This document shows, piece after piece, positions 10,753 to 21,745 of a DNA stretch of 64,000 bases. The notes under the pieces were generated by a model, which searched no databases, had not been told where the DNA came from, and saw nothing but the letters and a program-made list of their open reading frames with translations. Every line of letters begins with the position of its first letter. Position 1 is the stretch's first letter. A program made the position numbers and the translations under genes. This DNA is from Nitritalea halalkaliphila LW7 (lineage in GTDB: Bacteria; Bacteroidota; Bacteroidia; Cytophagales; Cyclobacteriaceae): assembly GCF_000265075.1 (NCBI RefSeq), contig NZ_AJYA01000005.1, positions 62,001 to 126,000 of the forward strand, written 5' to 3'.

Positions 10753-11259
10753 ATGAAAATACCTGTTATTAATACCTCTGGACATCCCCTGCCTGCCTAT
10801 CAGACGGCTAAAGCTGCGGGCATGGATCTTTACGCGGCTTTAGAGGAGCCCATCATCCTAAAACCTATGGAGCGCCGCCTTATCAGCACAGGCCTTTTCG
10901 TAGAAATTCCTGAAGGCTTTGAAGGTCAGGTACGCCCCCGCAGTGGCTTGGCCTTCAAGCATGGCCTCACCGTCCTGAACAGCCCCGGTACGATCGATGC
11001 AGACTACAGAGGTGAAATTCGCGTTTTACTCATCAATCTCTCCCAAGAGCCTTTTACCATCATGGACGGCGAGCGCATCGCCCAGCTGGTTGTCGCTAGG
11101 CACGAACAAATCGACTGGCAGCCAGTAGAAAAGCTAAGCGACACACACCGCGGCACGGGAGGCTATGGCAGCACAGCGTCTGAAAAAACATTTGCCCCAT
11201 TTCCGCGTAAAATAGGGCAGAAATGGCCGCCTCCGCGCCTTCGCACCAGCTTTGGCTGA
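10753..11259 (+). CDS. dut: Deoxyuridine 5'-triphosphate nucleotidohydrolase, C-terminal end altered
   Basis: dUTPase hydrolyses dUTP to dUMP and pyrophosphate, protecting DNA from uracil and feeding thymidylate synthesis. The trimeric family motifs are all visible: [18 protein letters not shown], the catalytic [18 protein letters not shown] and the P-loop-like RGTGGYGST. Normal enzymes stop a few residues after that last motif. Here the frame runs about 25 further unrelated residues. Restoring one G at 11176 gives GGYGSTGV and a stop at 11181-11183, which is the usual family ending. So the true gene is probably 10753-11183 and the extension is not real. Confidence 0.92.
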   Translation: MKIPVINTSGHPLPAYQTAKAAGMDLYAALEEPIILKPMERRLISTGLFVEIPEGFEGQVRPRSGLAFKHGLTVLNSPGTIDADYRGEIRVLLINLSQEPFTIMDGERIAQLVVARHEQIDWQPVEKLSDTHRGTGGYGSTASEKTFAPFPRKIGQKWPPPRLRTSFG

Positions 11260-11306
11260 ATATTTGCGCCCAGCTTCACCACATCCATCTTTAGTTATTT
11301 ACCCGC

Positions 11307-13043
11307 ATGCGTACGCCCCTTCTTCGATTCGTTCCTGTCCTGTTTCTCCTACTCTGCACTGTAGTGGTGGAGGGCTTCGCCCAAAACAAACTGAGTAGAA
11401 AGCAACAGAAGCGTGCGCTCGAAGACAAGCGTGCCGACCGCCTGTTTATCGAGGGCCAAAAATTTATGATGCTCGAGGATTTCGAGCGTGCCTATTTTTA
11501 CCTAAACAAGGCCCGTGAGATTAAACCGAATGAGCCTGCCATCAACTTCAAACTGGCCGAAATACTCCTCCGTGCGGGAAATACCGAGGAAGCCATGGAC
11601 TTTGCGCGAAGCGCGCGGGCAGCAGATCCGGAAAATAAATACTATGCGCTGATGATGGCTGAGGCCTATTCGCAGACCAATCAGCCCCTACGCGCCGCAG
11701 AAATCTTGGAGGAGCTGATGCGCGACACGGACGAAAACGATCAGTATATCCTCGATCTGGCCTCTATCTACCTCAGCTCTGGCATGTTCCCAGAAGCCCT
11801 AAAAGCCTTGGACCGAGCAGAAGATTATTATGGCATCGTGGAGCAGCTTATCGTGCAGAAGCAGCGAATTTATTTACGCCAGAACAACCTCGACGCGGCG
11901 ATCGCAGAGGGTCAAAAACTGGTGGATGCCTTCCCCGGAAATGCAGATTATGTCATTAATCTGGTTGAAATCCTATTTAATAATGGCCGCACCGAACAGG
12001 CCCTATCCGTCATCGATGGTGCACTGGCACAGTATACCAATCAGCCCGAGCTGGATCTAGCCGCGTATGCGATCTTCCGTGAGCAGGGCAACTTAGCGAA
12101 AGCCGAGCCCCTTTTGTTTAAGGCGATGGCAAATCCTGATCTGGATGCGGCTGTGAAGGCGGAAGCCTTCGAAGACATCATGCGCGAGATGCGTACAGAG
12201 GCCCGCGAAACAAAATTAGACAGCTTGGAAACCACCCTGTATGCCTTACATCCCGACAGCCCAGAGGTTCTCGGTGTCCTCGGCATGCGCCACATGCAGC
12301 GCCGGCAGACGGCGCAGGCTCTTCCCTTCCTGAAACGCAGTGTGATGCTGCAGCCAGAAGATGAAGACTTGATTTTCAACTTATTAAGCGGTCTTTTCGA
12401 GCAGCCCGATGATTTTGCGGAGATCGAAACCTACAGCAGCATCGCCGTGGATGCCTTCCCGGAGCGCCCCGACTTCTGGTTCTTTCACGGTGTAGCCCTT
12501 TTAGCGCAGAAGAAAGGTGAGTCCGCTGTGGAGGCGCTGGAAAAAAGCTTGGAGCTAAATGCGGGCCAAAACAGCCAGCTGGACCTTCTGCTCTTCGGGC
12601 AGCTGGGAGATGCTTATCACCAGGCAGGTCGTAAAGAGGAGGCTTTCGCCCACTATGAAAAGGCGCTCGCGAAAAGCCCGGATGATGAGCACGTGCTAAA
12701 TAACTATGCCTATTTTCTTTCCCTCGAAAAGCGGGACCTGGAACGTGCGAAAAACATGTCTGCTAAGTTGGTAAAAAAACATCCTAAAAATGCCACCTAC
12801 CTGGACACACATGCTTGGGTACTGTTTCAGTTGGAAGAGTATGCCGAGGCCAAAATCTTTATGGAGCGCGCACTGGCTGAGGAGGAAACCCCGAGCGGCG
12901 TGATGCTGGAGCATTATGGCGATATTCTATACCATCTGGGCCAGCGAAACGAGGCCATCAGCTTCTGGAAGAAAGCTGAGGGCGGCGATGAAACTTCCGA
13001 GCAGCTCAGTAAAAAAATCCGAGATCGTAGATACTATGAATAA
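11307..13043 (+). CDS. Secreted TPR-repeat protein
   Basis: An intact 578-residue protein with a signal peptide (FVPVLFLLLCTVVVEGFA) followed by about a dozen tetratricopeptide repeats. Examples are the helices around AYFYLNKAREIKPNEPAI, SAVEALEKSLELN and AFAHYEKALAKSPDDEHV. TPR arrays are protein-binding scaffolds, so this is likely a periplasmic or outer-membrane-anchored adaptor; no partner can be named. Its stop overlaps the start of the DUF4292 lipoprotein by eight bases, so the two are probably translated together. The Cys in the signal region (LLLCTVVVEG) does not look like a proper lipobox. Confidence 0.85.
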   Translation: MRTPLLRFVPVLFLLLCTVVVEGFAQNKLSRKQQKRALEDKRADRLFIEGQKFMMLEDFERAYFYLNKAREIKPNEPAINFKLAEILLRAGNTEEAMDFARSARAADPENKYYALMMAEAYSQTNQPLRAAEILEELMRDTDENDQYILDLASIYLSSGMFPEALKALDRAEDYYGIVEQLIVQKQRIYLRQNNLDAAIAEGQKLVDAFPGNADYVINLVEILFNNGRTEQALSVIDGALAQYTNQPELDLAAYAIFREQGNLAKAEPLLFKAMANPDLDAAVKAEAFEDIMREMRTEARETKLDSLETTLYALHPDSPEVLGVLGMRHMQRRQTAQALPFLKRSVMLQPEDEDLIFNLLSGLFEQPDDFAEIETYSSIAVDAFPERPDFWFFHGVALLAQKKGESAVEALEKSLELNAGQNSQLDLLLFGQLGDAYHQAGRKEEAFAHYEKALAKSPDDEHVLNNYAYFLSLEKRDLERAKNMSAKLVKKHPKNATYLDTHAWVLFQLEEYAEAKIFMERALAEEETPSGVMLEHYGDILYHLGQRNEAISFWKKAEGGDETSEQLSKKIRDRRYYE

Positions 13044-13770
13044 GGCTATTGCATTTTTTCTCCTCTTAGGGCTTGTGCTGGGGGGCTGCGCCAAAAGGGC
13101 CTCTCTTTTCACGGCGGATCAGGCCATGGAAACCTTTAACCCCGCCGTACTCGACTACACTTACCTGAGCGCAAAGGGGCGCTTCGTCATCGAGGAGCCG
13201 AATGGCAAAACCACCCGTGGGTCCATCACCATTCGGGCGGAAAAAGACGAAAAACTATGGTTTAGCTTGACCCCGGGCCTGGGCGTAGAAGCCCTGCGCG
13301 GCCTGATCGATGGGGACCGCATCTTTCTTCGGGACCGCCTAAATGGCGAGAATATCGCCATGTCTTTTGAGGAGTTCGCTGACCGCTATGGCCTCCGCCT
13401 ATCGCTCGAACTCTTCCAAAACATCCTTTTCGCGAATATCCCGTACCCGTTTTCCTTCGAAGACCGGCTTATTCGGCTAAGTAAAACCTTCGAACTGACG
13501 CAGGTCCGCGATAAGGTACGCTACCATACCCGTGTAAACACGCTACACGGTAAGGCCGAAGAAATCAGCACCACCTCCCTGGAAAACAAAGGCTCCCTGC
13601 TGGTTTCCTACAAGCGTATCGAAGACCTGGAAGGGCAGCCTTTTCCGGGAGAAATGCTCCTGAAGCTTTCCCTACGGCTCGATGGGCAGCGCCAAAACAG
13701 CATTTTTCATCTCGACATCACCAAGGTAACCTTGGAAACCGAACCCCTGAGCTTTCCTTTTCAATATTGA
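13036..13770 (+). CDS. DUF4292 family lipoprotein
   Basis: An intact 244-residue protein with a lipoprotein signal (LLLGLVLGGCAK). The beta-rich body (ARGRFVIEE-like strand, KLWFSLTPGLGVEALRGLIDGDRIFLRDRL) is typical of DUF4292, which occurs beside a TPR protein and an EnvC-like protein in many Bacteroidota. The strand pattern resembles lipoprotein carrier proteins of the LolA/LolB fold, but that is an inference from appearance only. The ATG at 13036 overlaps the TPR gene end; earlier in-frame starts would remove the signal peptide. The stop precedes the next ATG by 14 bases. Confidence 0.8.
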   Translation: MNKAIAFFLLLGLVLGGCAKRASLFTADQAMETFNPAVLDYTYLSAKGRFVIEEPNGKTTRGSITIRAEKDEKLWFSLTPGLGVEALRGLIDGDRIFLRDRLNGENIAMSFEEFADRYGLRLSLELFQNILFANIPYPFSFEDRLIRLSKTFELTQVRDKVRYHTRVNTLHGKAEEISTTSLENKGSLLVSYKRIEDLEGQPFPGEMLLKLSLRLDGQRQNSIFHLDITKVTLETEPLSFPFQY

Positions 13771-13784
13771 CCTTTTCTCCGCCT

Positions 13785-15031
13785 ATGCCGCAGCGCTTCT
13801 TTTTACTCCTTTTTCTTTTCCTTCTGATCGGTACTCCGGATTTGCTGGCACAAAGTGGCAGCACCTCGCGCACCCGTGCCCAGCTGGAACGTGAAAAAGA
13901 AGAGCTCCAAAAACGCATCAGCGAGTTTGACCGCATCCTCCAGCGCACCACCGCCAGCCGGCAGGCGAGTATTTCGGAACTCAACCTCGTCAACCAAAAA
14001 CTGCAGGCGCGTCTGAGTTTGATTAATAACCTCAACAAAGAAATCAATCTGATCAATGCCGAGGTGCGTGAGAAAGAATCCCGCATTCAGGAGCTTGAAA
14101 AGGAGCTCAAGGCGCTAAAGGAGGAGTATGCGCGCATGATTTATTATAGCGCCAAGTTAAATCAGGGCAGGACACTCACCGCCTTTATCTTCAGCTCGAA
14201 CTCTGTAAAACAGCTCTTTCTCCGGCTAAACTATCTCCGGCAGTATGCGGCCGCGCGCAAGCGGCAGGTGGCCCGCATGGAAAGCCTTAGCGCGGAATTA
14301 AAGGAGCAAAAAGCCGCCATCGAGCAGCGCTTGGAACAGCGAAAACTAGTGTTAAAGGAGGAGGAAGCGCAGCGGAAAGCTTTGGCGGACGCCAAAAAAG
14401 AACAGGAGCGCATGGTCGCCTCCCTCCGACAGCAGGAAGATAAGATTAAAAAGGATTTGGCCGCGCCAAAAAACAGCAGGAAAGCCTGAACCGCCTGATC
14501 CGGGAAGCCATCGCAGAGGAAATCCGACTAGCAGAGGCAAAGGCCAAAAAAGAGGAGACCCCTGTAGCTAAGGCACCTGCAGGAAACATGCCGATGACCC
14601 CAGAGGTGGCTGCGCTCAGTGCCAGCTTCGCCGGAAATCGGGGCAAGCTGCCATGGCCGGTAGCATCAGGTTTTATCTCCCAGAAATTTGGCTCCACCCC
14701 TCACCCCACCCTGAAAGGGTACACGATCGATAATGACGGCATCGATATTCAAACAACGGCAAATGCTGACGTGCGGGCCGTTTTCGATGGCGTGGTGATG
14801 AAGGTGGCAACAGTTCCCGGCTATGGAGGTACGGTTTTAATCAAGCATGGCGAATATTTCACGATGTATAGCCGCCTAAAAACGATAACAGTAAAAAGCG
14901 GGCAGACCGTAAAGGCGCGCGATGTGATCGGTAAAGTGGCCACGAACAAGGACGGGATTTCAGAAGTGCATTTTGAGACCTGGAAAGGCCTCACCCCGAT
15001 GAATCCGGCCAGCTGGCTTGCGGGGAAATAA
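13785..15031 (+). CDS. EnvC-like murein hydrolase activator (coiled coil plus degenerate M23 domain), frame broken once
   Basis: The restored protein of about 415 residues has a signal peptide (FFLLLFLFLLIGTPDLLA), a long charged coiled coil (residues about 25-260) and a C-terminal LytM/M23 domain. The zinc ligands are damaged: the HxGxD-type motif reads NDGID, and the usual HxH reads EVH in SEVHFETW. This is the pattern of EnvC/NlpD activators, which switch on amidases at the division site but do not cut peptidoglycan themselves. One G is missing near 14465 (restored reading LAAAKKQQESLNRLIREA). The raw pieces are 13785-14489 and 14588-15031. It is the last gene of the dut-TPR-DUF4292 run. 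Confidence 0.85.
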
Positions 15032-15083
15032 GCTGAAAAACAATGCCTTCCATAAAAAAGTCAATAGAACTAAGGGCAGATGC

Positions 15084-15114
15084 TTTGTGTTAGCCCTGTA
15101 CATGAGTATCTTTG
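15084..15114 (+). promoter_or_regulatory. Bacteroidota promoter (TTTG-N19-TATCTTTG) for tatA
   Basis: TTTG at 15084-15087 and TATCTTTG at 15107-15114 with a 19-base spacer are a textbook -33/-7 pair. The tatA ATG lies 15 bases downstream. A possible TTG start at 15112 falls inside the -7 box and is therefore unlikely. Confidence 0.75.
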
Positions 15115-15129
15115 TCCAAAATAAACGAA

Positions 15130-15339
15130 ATGATTATGATGACATTAGGTTTCTTACCGAACGTGGGTGGAGGGTCCCTTATCCTGATTATACTGGTGAT
15201 CCTACTGCTTTTCGGTGCCAAAAGAATTCCTGAACTGGCAAGAGGTTTAGGACGCGGCATCCGAGAGTTTAAGGACGCCACGAAAGAGATCCAAGAGGAC
15301 CTGGAAGAAGGCCTTAACGACAAGAAAAAGAAAGATTAA
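15130..15339 (+). CDS. tatA: Sec-independent translocase protein TatA/TatE
   Basis: A 69-residue protein with one membrane helix ([13 protein letters not shown]), the [21 protein letters not shown] amphipathic-helix motif of TatA, and a charged tail ending in KKKKD. TatA oligomers form the pore-like part of the twin-arginine pathway that exports folded proteins. TatC is not in this window. I prefer the ATG at 15130 (MIMMTLGF) because of the promoter directly upstream. The amidase gene begins 18 bases after the stop. Confidence 0.9.
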   Translation: MIMMTLGFLPNVGGGSLILIILVILLLFGAKRIPELARGLGRGIREFKDATKEIQEDLEEGLNDKKKKD

Positions 15340-15357
15340 TTTAAGCAGACGTAGATT

Positions 15358-16784
15358 TTGGAAAGATTTCTTTCATTTGACGCGATCCAAAAGGCACTGG
15401 AAAACAAGCAAGCTACCTGTGTGGAGATCGTGGAGCATTACCTCGGAAATATTCAAGAACGTGCCCAGCTAAATGCCTTCGTGGAGGTGTATGCAGCGGA
15501 AGCCCTAGCGGCAGCACGGCGTATCGATGAAAAACTGGAAAAGGGCAAGGCTGGTCGCTTAGCGGGTATGGTCGTCGGCATAAAAGATGTTCTGGTCTAT
15601 AAAGGCCACACCGTAAATGCTCCAGTAAAATTCTAGAGGGTTTCGAATCCCAATTTACCTGTACGGCCGTGGAGCGGCTCCTGCAGGAAGATGCCATCAT
15701 CATCGGTCGTCTGAACTGTGATGAATTCGGCATGGGAAGCTCAAATGAAAATTCTGTCCATGGCAAAGTCCTAAATGCTGCCGATGAAAGCCGCGTACCG
15801 GGAGGTTCTTCTGGAGGTTCGGCCGTAGCGGTGCAGGCAAACCTCTGTACGGTTTCTCTGGGAACCGATACGGGAGGCTCTGTGCGCCAACCGGCCGCAT
15901 TCACGGGCATCGTCGGCATAAAACCAACGTACAGCCGAGTGTCTCGCTGGGGGCTTATCGCCTACGCCTCCTCCTTCGACACGATCGGTATTTTTTCACG
16001 TGAGGTTTCTGATAATGCGTTGGTGATGGAAATCATCGCCGGGCATGACAAGCAGGACAGTACCGCTTCGCGCAAAATGGTGCCGGCCTACTCCACGCTT
16101 TTGCACTTTGAAAAACGCGCACGCGTGGCCTATCTGAAGGAATCTATCGATTCTCCGGCTTTGCAGCCCGAGATCAAGGAAAACACCTTACAGGTGCTCG
16201 AAAAATTAAAGGCGGAAGGACACACAGTAGAAGAAGTACAGTTTCCCCTTCTTAAATATGTGTTGCCGACCTACTATATCCTGACCACAGCAGAAGCTTC
16301 CTCTAACCTTTCCCGCTTCGATGGCGTAAAATACGGTTATAGAAGCCCGCATGCGCATAACTTGGAAAGCATGTACAAGTTGACGCGCTCGGAAGGTTTC
16401 GGCGAAGAGGTGAAGCGTAGAATCATGCTGGGAACCTTCGTGCTCAGCGCTAGTTATTACGATGCCTACTTCACGAAAGCACAGAAGGTTCGGAAGTTGA
16501 TTCGCGACTTTACAGAAGACTTGTTAAACAAGTACGATTACATCGTTCTTCCGACGACGCCGAGCACGGCCTTCAAGTTTGGCGAGCACTCTGGCGACCC
16601 GGTAGCGATGTATTTGGAAGACTTGTTTACAGTACCGGCCTCCGTATCGGGTGTGCCCGCGATATCCATCCCGAATGGAAAAGATGCACAAGGACTGCCG
16701 ATCGGCTTACAAATAATGGCGAATGCTTTTAAAGAGGCCGAGCTGTATGCCTTCGCCGCCTATGTTTTAAAACTCAACCCATAA
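15358..16784 (+). CDS. gatA: Amidase, GatA type (Asp-tRNA(Asn)/Glu-tRNA(Gln) amidotransferase subunit A), frame broken once
   Basis: The restored protein of about 475 residues is an amidase-signature enzyme. The Ser-Ser-Lys triad is seen as Lys of VGIKDVL, the cis-Ser of GGSSGGSA and the nucleophile Ser of TGGSVRQPAAF. Segments such as GRLNCDEFGMGSSNENS and SRVSRWGLIAYASSFD are typical of GatA, which frees ammonia from glutamine to amidate mischarged tRNA. GatB and GatC are not nearby, as is common. A TTG at 15358 is the apparent start. One base is missing at 15621-15623, where NAPVKF then a stop should read on as SKILEGFESQF. The pieces run 15358-15636 and 15669-16784. Confidence 0.88.
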
Positions 16785-16798
16785 CCCCTCTCTTGCCC

Positions 16799-18216
16799 AT
16801 GAAGTGGACAGCGTATACCTATATGTTGCTTGTCAGTACCGCCAGCATTCTGGTAACCCCACACAGGAGTCATGGGCAAGAGTTGTTTTTATTAAATCAG
16901 GGCCTTCAGGAAACACTAATTCAGCCGGACTACAGCGTAGATTTTATTCCTGATTTCACCTATGATGAGGTAGCGGAGCGAATCCGTACCATGGAAACGG
17001 ACATGCCTTTCACCCTAAACGAGAGGGTGTACAGTTTCATCGACTATTTTGCAGTGCGTAACAGAGACTATGTGCGCATGATTTTAGCGCGTGAGGTGCA
17101 GTATTTCCCACTTTTTGACGAAGTCCTCCGCCGGCATGACATGCCAGAGGATATTAAGTACCTGGCCATCATCGAGTCTGCCTGAATCCGGCGGCACGCT
17201 CGCGCGTAGGTGGCATGGGGCTCTGGCAGTTTATGCCGGCTACCGGAAGAATGTACCAGCTAAACGTTTCCTTAGATGCGGATGATCGCAAAGATCCATT
17301 AGCGGCCACGGAAGCGGCGGCCAAATATCTGAAGTCCCTTTACCGGATGTTTGACGACTGGGAGGTGGCGCTGGCCGCCTACAACTGTGGCCCTGGAAAT
17401 GTGCGCAAAGCCATTCGCAGGGCGGGAGGAAAAAAGGGCTTTTGGGAAATCTATCCCTACCTGCCACGAGAGACACGCGGCTATGTGCCCCAGTTTCAGG
17501 CCATGATGTATGTCATGCGGCACAAAGAACTCCATGGCCTAGTACTGGATGATCCTGCCTACCCGATCGCTGTCACCAAGGTGAAGCCCGGTATGCCGGT
17601 GGACTTCGAGCAGTTAGCTACGGTGACGGGAGTAAAGGCAGCGGATATTATGCAGTTAAACCCTGCCTACCACAACGGTTTCTTGCCTGAGTCACATCAG
17701 CACAAAGGGATACAACTGCCAGCCGCGGCAGTTGCGGAGTCGATGGATTGGGAAGCATTAGCAGAAACGTTACAGCCGGATACGGAACGGATGATGGCGC
17801 TTCGGGCCATATACAATCCGAATATCCGCATGGTCGCGGGTGGAGGTCCAGCCTATGAAATCAAATATCGTGTACAGTCGGGCGATGTCTTGGGTAAAAT
17901 CGCGCAGCGCCATGGAACTACTGTTGCGAATATCAAAATGTGGAATAACTTGAATTCGAATACGATTCGAGTGGGTCAGCAGCTCACGTTATACACGGCC
18001 GCACCTGCTGCTTCCAGTGCAGGAGGTGCATTAGTGGCGCAGTCTACGGTAAGTATCACGGAAAAAGGCGGAAAGAAGCTATATACCGTACAGCCCGGAG
18101 ATTCACTTTGGCTAATTTCCAAAAAAGTGGAAGGGCTGAGCGTCGAACAGATTAAAAAGTTAAATAATCTTCAAAATAATCAAATAAAGCCTGGACAGCA
18201 ATTGATTATTGGCTAA
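16799..18216 (+). CDS. MltD-like membrane lytic transglycosylase with two LysM domains, frame broken once
   Basis: The restored protein of about 472 residues has a signal peptide and a family 1 SLT domain with the catalytic Glu in YLAIIESALNP, then GMGLWQFMPATG and AAYNCGPGNVRKAI. Two LysM peptidoglycan-binding repeats follow (YRVQSGDVLGKIAQRHG and YTVQPGDSLWLISKK). It cleaves the MurNAc-GlcNAc bond of peptidoglycan with 1,6-anhydro ring formation. One C is missing at 17181-17182: the raw frame reads GCC TGA immediately after the catalytic Glu. The pieces run 16799-17185 and 17215-18216. The ATG at 16799 is chosen over a TTG two codons earlier. Confidence 0.92.
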
Positions 18217-18244
18217 AAGTCTTTTTTAAGCTATAAAATTACGG

Positions 18245-18252
18245 TATCTTTA
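18245..18252 (+). promoter_or_regulatory. Probable -7 box (TATCTTTA) for the DUF4837 gene
   Basis: TATCTTTA matches TAnnTTTG at seven of eight positions and lies 26 bases before the ATG at 18279. No -33 box is obvious. Confidence 0.35.
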
Positions 18253-18278
18253 AAGGCTTTCATCTAAACAAGAAGATT

Positions 18279-19393
18279 ATGAAAAAATTCACCTTATCCT
18301 TCTCATTGCCTTTTTTTCTGTTTTTGCAACTTGTTTCTTCTGGTCCTGTGCAGGAGATAAAGAAGGTAAGGAAGGCTCCATTTTTGAGAACAAGCCGAAG
18401 GCGCGCGGTCAGATCGGAGAGATCATTTTAGCGATAGACAGCGCGAAATGGGCGGGCCCTGTAGGGGATCAGTTGAAAAAAATCTTCCAAGAAGAGGTTC
18501 CTGGCCTTATCCGCCCTGAGCCGATGTTTTCGGTGAAGCGCGTGGAGCCGAAAGCCATGACCCGCATTTTACGTATGGCCACGAACTTGGTTTTTGTCAC
18601 CACTTTTGACGATAAGAAGCCCGGAAGTCAATCGATAAATGCCCAGTTTGCGCAGAATTTGAAGGATAAAGCAGCGGAGGATCGTAATTTTCATATGTAT
18701 CGCGCTAACGATGAGTTCGCGAAAGGACAGGAAGTGATTTATTTCTTTGGAAATAATGAGGAAGAGTTAGTGGCTAATTTGGAAAACAACCGTGCACGTA
18801 TCCAAAACATCTTCCGCGTTCGCGAAAAGGAACGTTTAGAGAAGCTAATCTTAAATAGAAAAAGTGGAGATGCCCGAGCGGGGGGAGAGCCTTTAGGGCT
18901 AAACTTAAACTTGCCTGCCTCTTACCAGATAGCCAAGGCCGAGTCAGATTTCCTTTGGCTCCGCCAGCCCACCCCGAACACCAATCGTGCGGATATCAGC
19001 CTGTTTTATCATGTCCAAAATTACGTTTCTGAGGAACAGCTGAAACCGGAGAACATCATGCGCATGCGTAATAACATCACGCGCCAGCATATTTTCGGAG
19101 ATCCCTCGAATAGAGATTCCTTTTTAACATTAGAATACGAATACCCAGAGCCCACCTTCTTTTACACCCAAGTAGCAGGTAATTATGCCATCGAGATGCG
19201 TGGGGGATGGAAAACCAATACCAACAGCATGGGAGGGTCCATGCTAGGTATCGCATTTGTAGACCAGGAGAATAACAAGCTCTACTACATGGAAGGCTTC
19301 GTGTACTACCCGAATGAAAAGCACCGTGAGGCCATACGCGAAATAGAAACCCTGCTGACGGGCACTACTTTGCTGCGGGCAGCAGCGGAGTAA
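18279..19393 (+). CDS. DUF4837 family lipoprotein, frame broken near the start
   Basis: The restored protein of about 371 residues carries a lipoprotein signal that appears only after adding one A to the six-A run at 18282-18287. It then reads MKKIHLILLIAF...FFWSCAGDKEG with Cys as the lipidated residue. The body (GQIGEIILAIDSAKWAGP, then EEVPGLIRPEPMFSVKRV) matches the DUF4837 pattern of Bacteroidota. The function is unknown; it is likely an envelope protein. It has a weak promoter and stands between the transglycosylase and the malic enzyme on the same strand. The intact frame is open from 18282 to 19393. Confidence 0.78.
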
Positions 19394-19469
19394 GCGTGTA
19401 AGAATCAGGAAAGGCGCTTTAACCACACGGCCGCATCAGACCTATTAAAACAATCAATAGTTTACCTAT

Positions 19470-21745
19470 ATGGCTATTAAAATCAGAAAAGAAGACGCCT
19501 TAAATTACCACACCCAAGGTAGCCCAGGAAAGATCGAAGTGATCCCCTCTAAGCCTTTATCCTCCAGTTAGACTTGGCCCTCGCCTATTCACCCGGCGTG
19601 GCAGAGCCCTGTAAGGAGATCGCTGCCGATAAGGAAAATGTTTATAAGTACACAGCGAAGGGCAATTTGGTCGCCGTTATCTCAAACGGAACGGCTGTTT
19701 TGGGCCTGGGGGACATCGGTCCAGAGGCTTCCAAGCCGGTGATGGAAGGGAAAGGTGTCCTGTTTAAGAAATTCGCCGGTATCGATGTATTCGATATCGA
19801 GATAGATGAAAAAGACCCAGAAAAACTCATTCAGATCATTCGTTCCCTGGAGCCGACTTTCGGTGGGGTGAACTTAGAGGATATTAAGGCGCCGGAGTGC
19901 TTTCTGATCGAGGAGCGCCTGAAGCGGGAGATGAACATTCCGGTGATGCATGATGATCAACATGGAACGGCGATCATTTCGGGGGCTGCACTCTTAAATG
20001 CACTCGAAGTGGTCGGCAAGAAAATCGAGGAGATTAAGTTGGTCGTAAGTGGCGCGGGAGCCTCAGCAGTTTCTTGTACCCGCTTTTACATCAGCCTCGG
20101 CGTGCGTCCGGAAAACATCGTGATGTGCGACCGGGAAGGACCTATCACCGTAGATCGACCAAACGTGGATGAAATCCGTGCGGTTTTCGCCACCAAGCGT
20201 GCGATTAAGGATTTAGCAGATGCCCTAGTGGGTGCAGATGTGTTTTTAGGTCTCTCGGCTGGAAATATCGTAAGTGCGGAGATGATTCAGAGCATGGCGG
20301 AAAACCCCATTGTCTTTGCGCTAGCAAATCCAGATCCGGAAATCGCCTACGAAACAGCCATCGCTTCTCGTCCGGACGTGATTATGGCCACAGGCCGAAG
20401 TGATCACCCGAACCAGGTGAATAATGTTTTGGGCTTCCCATATATTTTCCGCGGTGCACTCGATGTACGTGCCACAGCGATTAATGAAGCCATGAAACTG
20501 GCCGCCGCGCATGCGATCGCGAAACTGGCGAAAGCGCCCGTTCCGGAAATCGTCAACCGTGCCTATGGTAGCTCAAAAATGGTTTTTGGACCTGAATACC
20601 TCATTCCAAAACCCTTAGATCCACGGCTGATTACCACCATCGCTCCTGCCGTAGCCAAGGCCGCCATCGCCTCAGGGGTAGCCAAAATCGAGATTAAAGA
20701 CTGGGATAAATATGAATTAGAGCTGCAGGAGCGCATCGGCATCGATCAGAAGTTGATGTCGCGGGTCATCACGAAGGCCAAGCGCAATCCGAAGCGCATC
20801 GTCTTTGCGGAGGCAGATAATGTGAACATCCTGAAGGCCGCACAAGTAGTACGGGATGAGAAGATCGCCACGCCGATACTTTTAGGGAATAAAGAGCGCA
20901 TCTTACACCTCATCGCTGAACATCAGCTGGACCTTCTCGACGAGGCCATCATCGATCCGTTTATGGAAGATGCCAAGCGCGAAGCTTATGGCCATGTCCT
21001 GTTCGAAAAGCGTCATCGCAAGGGGCTCACCTTACAGGATAGCATTCGCCTGATGCGGGATCGGAACTACTTCGGTGCGGTGATGGTAGAGCTCGGAGAG
21101 GCGGATGGTTTTATCTCCGGCTTAACGAAAGACTACCCGAAAACGATCATTCCTTCCCTTCAGATCATCGGTCCTCGGGAGGGGGTAAAAAAGGTTTCTG
21201 GTATGTACATCGTGAACACCGACCGCGGGCCTTATTTCTTCGCCGACACGACCGTAAATGTGGATCCGACGAAGGAAGAGCTGCTTGAAATCATCGAAAT
21301 CGCTGCTCAGGGAGTACGCTTTTTCGACCTTGAGCCGAAAATCGCCGTGCTCTCGTACAGTAATTTTGGCTCCGCCAAAGGGGCTATCCCCGAGAAAACC
21401 GCTTGGGCCACAGCCGCAGCGAAGGCCAAGTATCCGGATCTTATCATCGAGGGCGAGATGCAGGCAAACGTAGCGCTGAACGAAAAACTACAGAAAGAAC
21501 TGTACGGATTTAGTAAGTTGATCGACAATAAACCGAACACCCTCATCTTCCCAGATCTGGCGAGCGGAAATATTGCGTATAAACTACTGGCAGAGATGGG
21601 CCATGCAGAGGCTGTGGGCCCTGTGCTCTTGGGCATGAAGAAGCCCGTGCATATCTTGCAGCTGGGAAGCTCCATCCGGGATATCGTGAATATGGTCGCC
21701 ATCGCAGTGGTGGATGCTCAGTTTAATGAAGAACATAATTTATGA
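19470..21745 (+). CDS. maeB: NADP-dependent malic enzyme with phosphotransacetylase-like tail (MaeB type), frame broken once
   Basis: The restored protein of about 758 residues equals the E. coli MaeB length. Residues up to about 420 form the malic enzyme ([31 protein letters not shown], the NAD(P) loop GAGASAVSC). From about 430 there is a phosphate acetyltransferase-like domain ([29 protein letters not shown]), which in MaeB acts as an allosteric acetyl-CoA sensor. It converts malate to pyruvate and CO2 with NADPH. One C is missing at 19564-19565 (restored reading [16 protein letters not shown]), so the raw frame opens only at 19574. The stop overlaps the ruvA start as ATGA. Confidence 0.93.
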
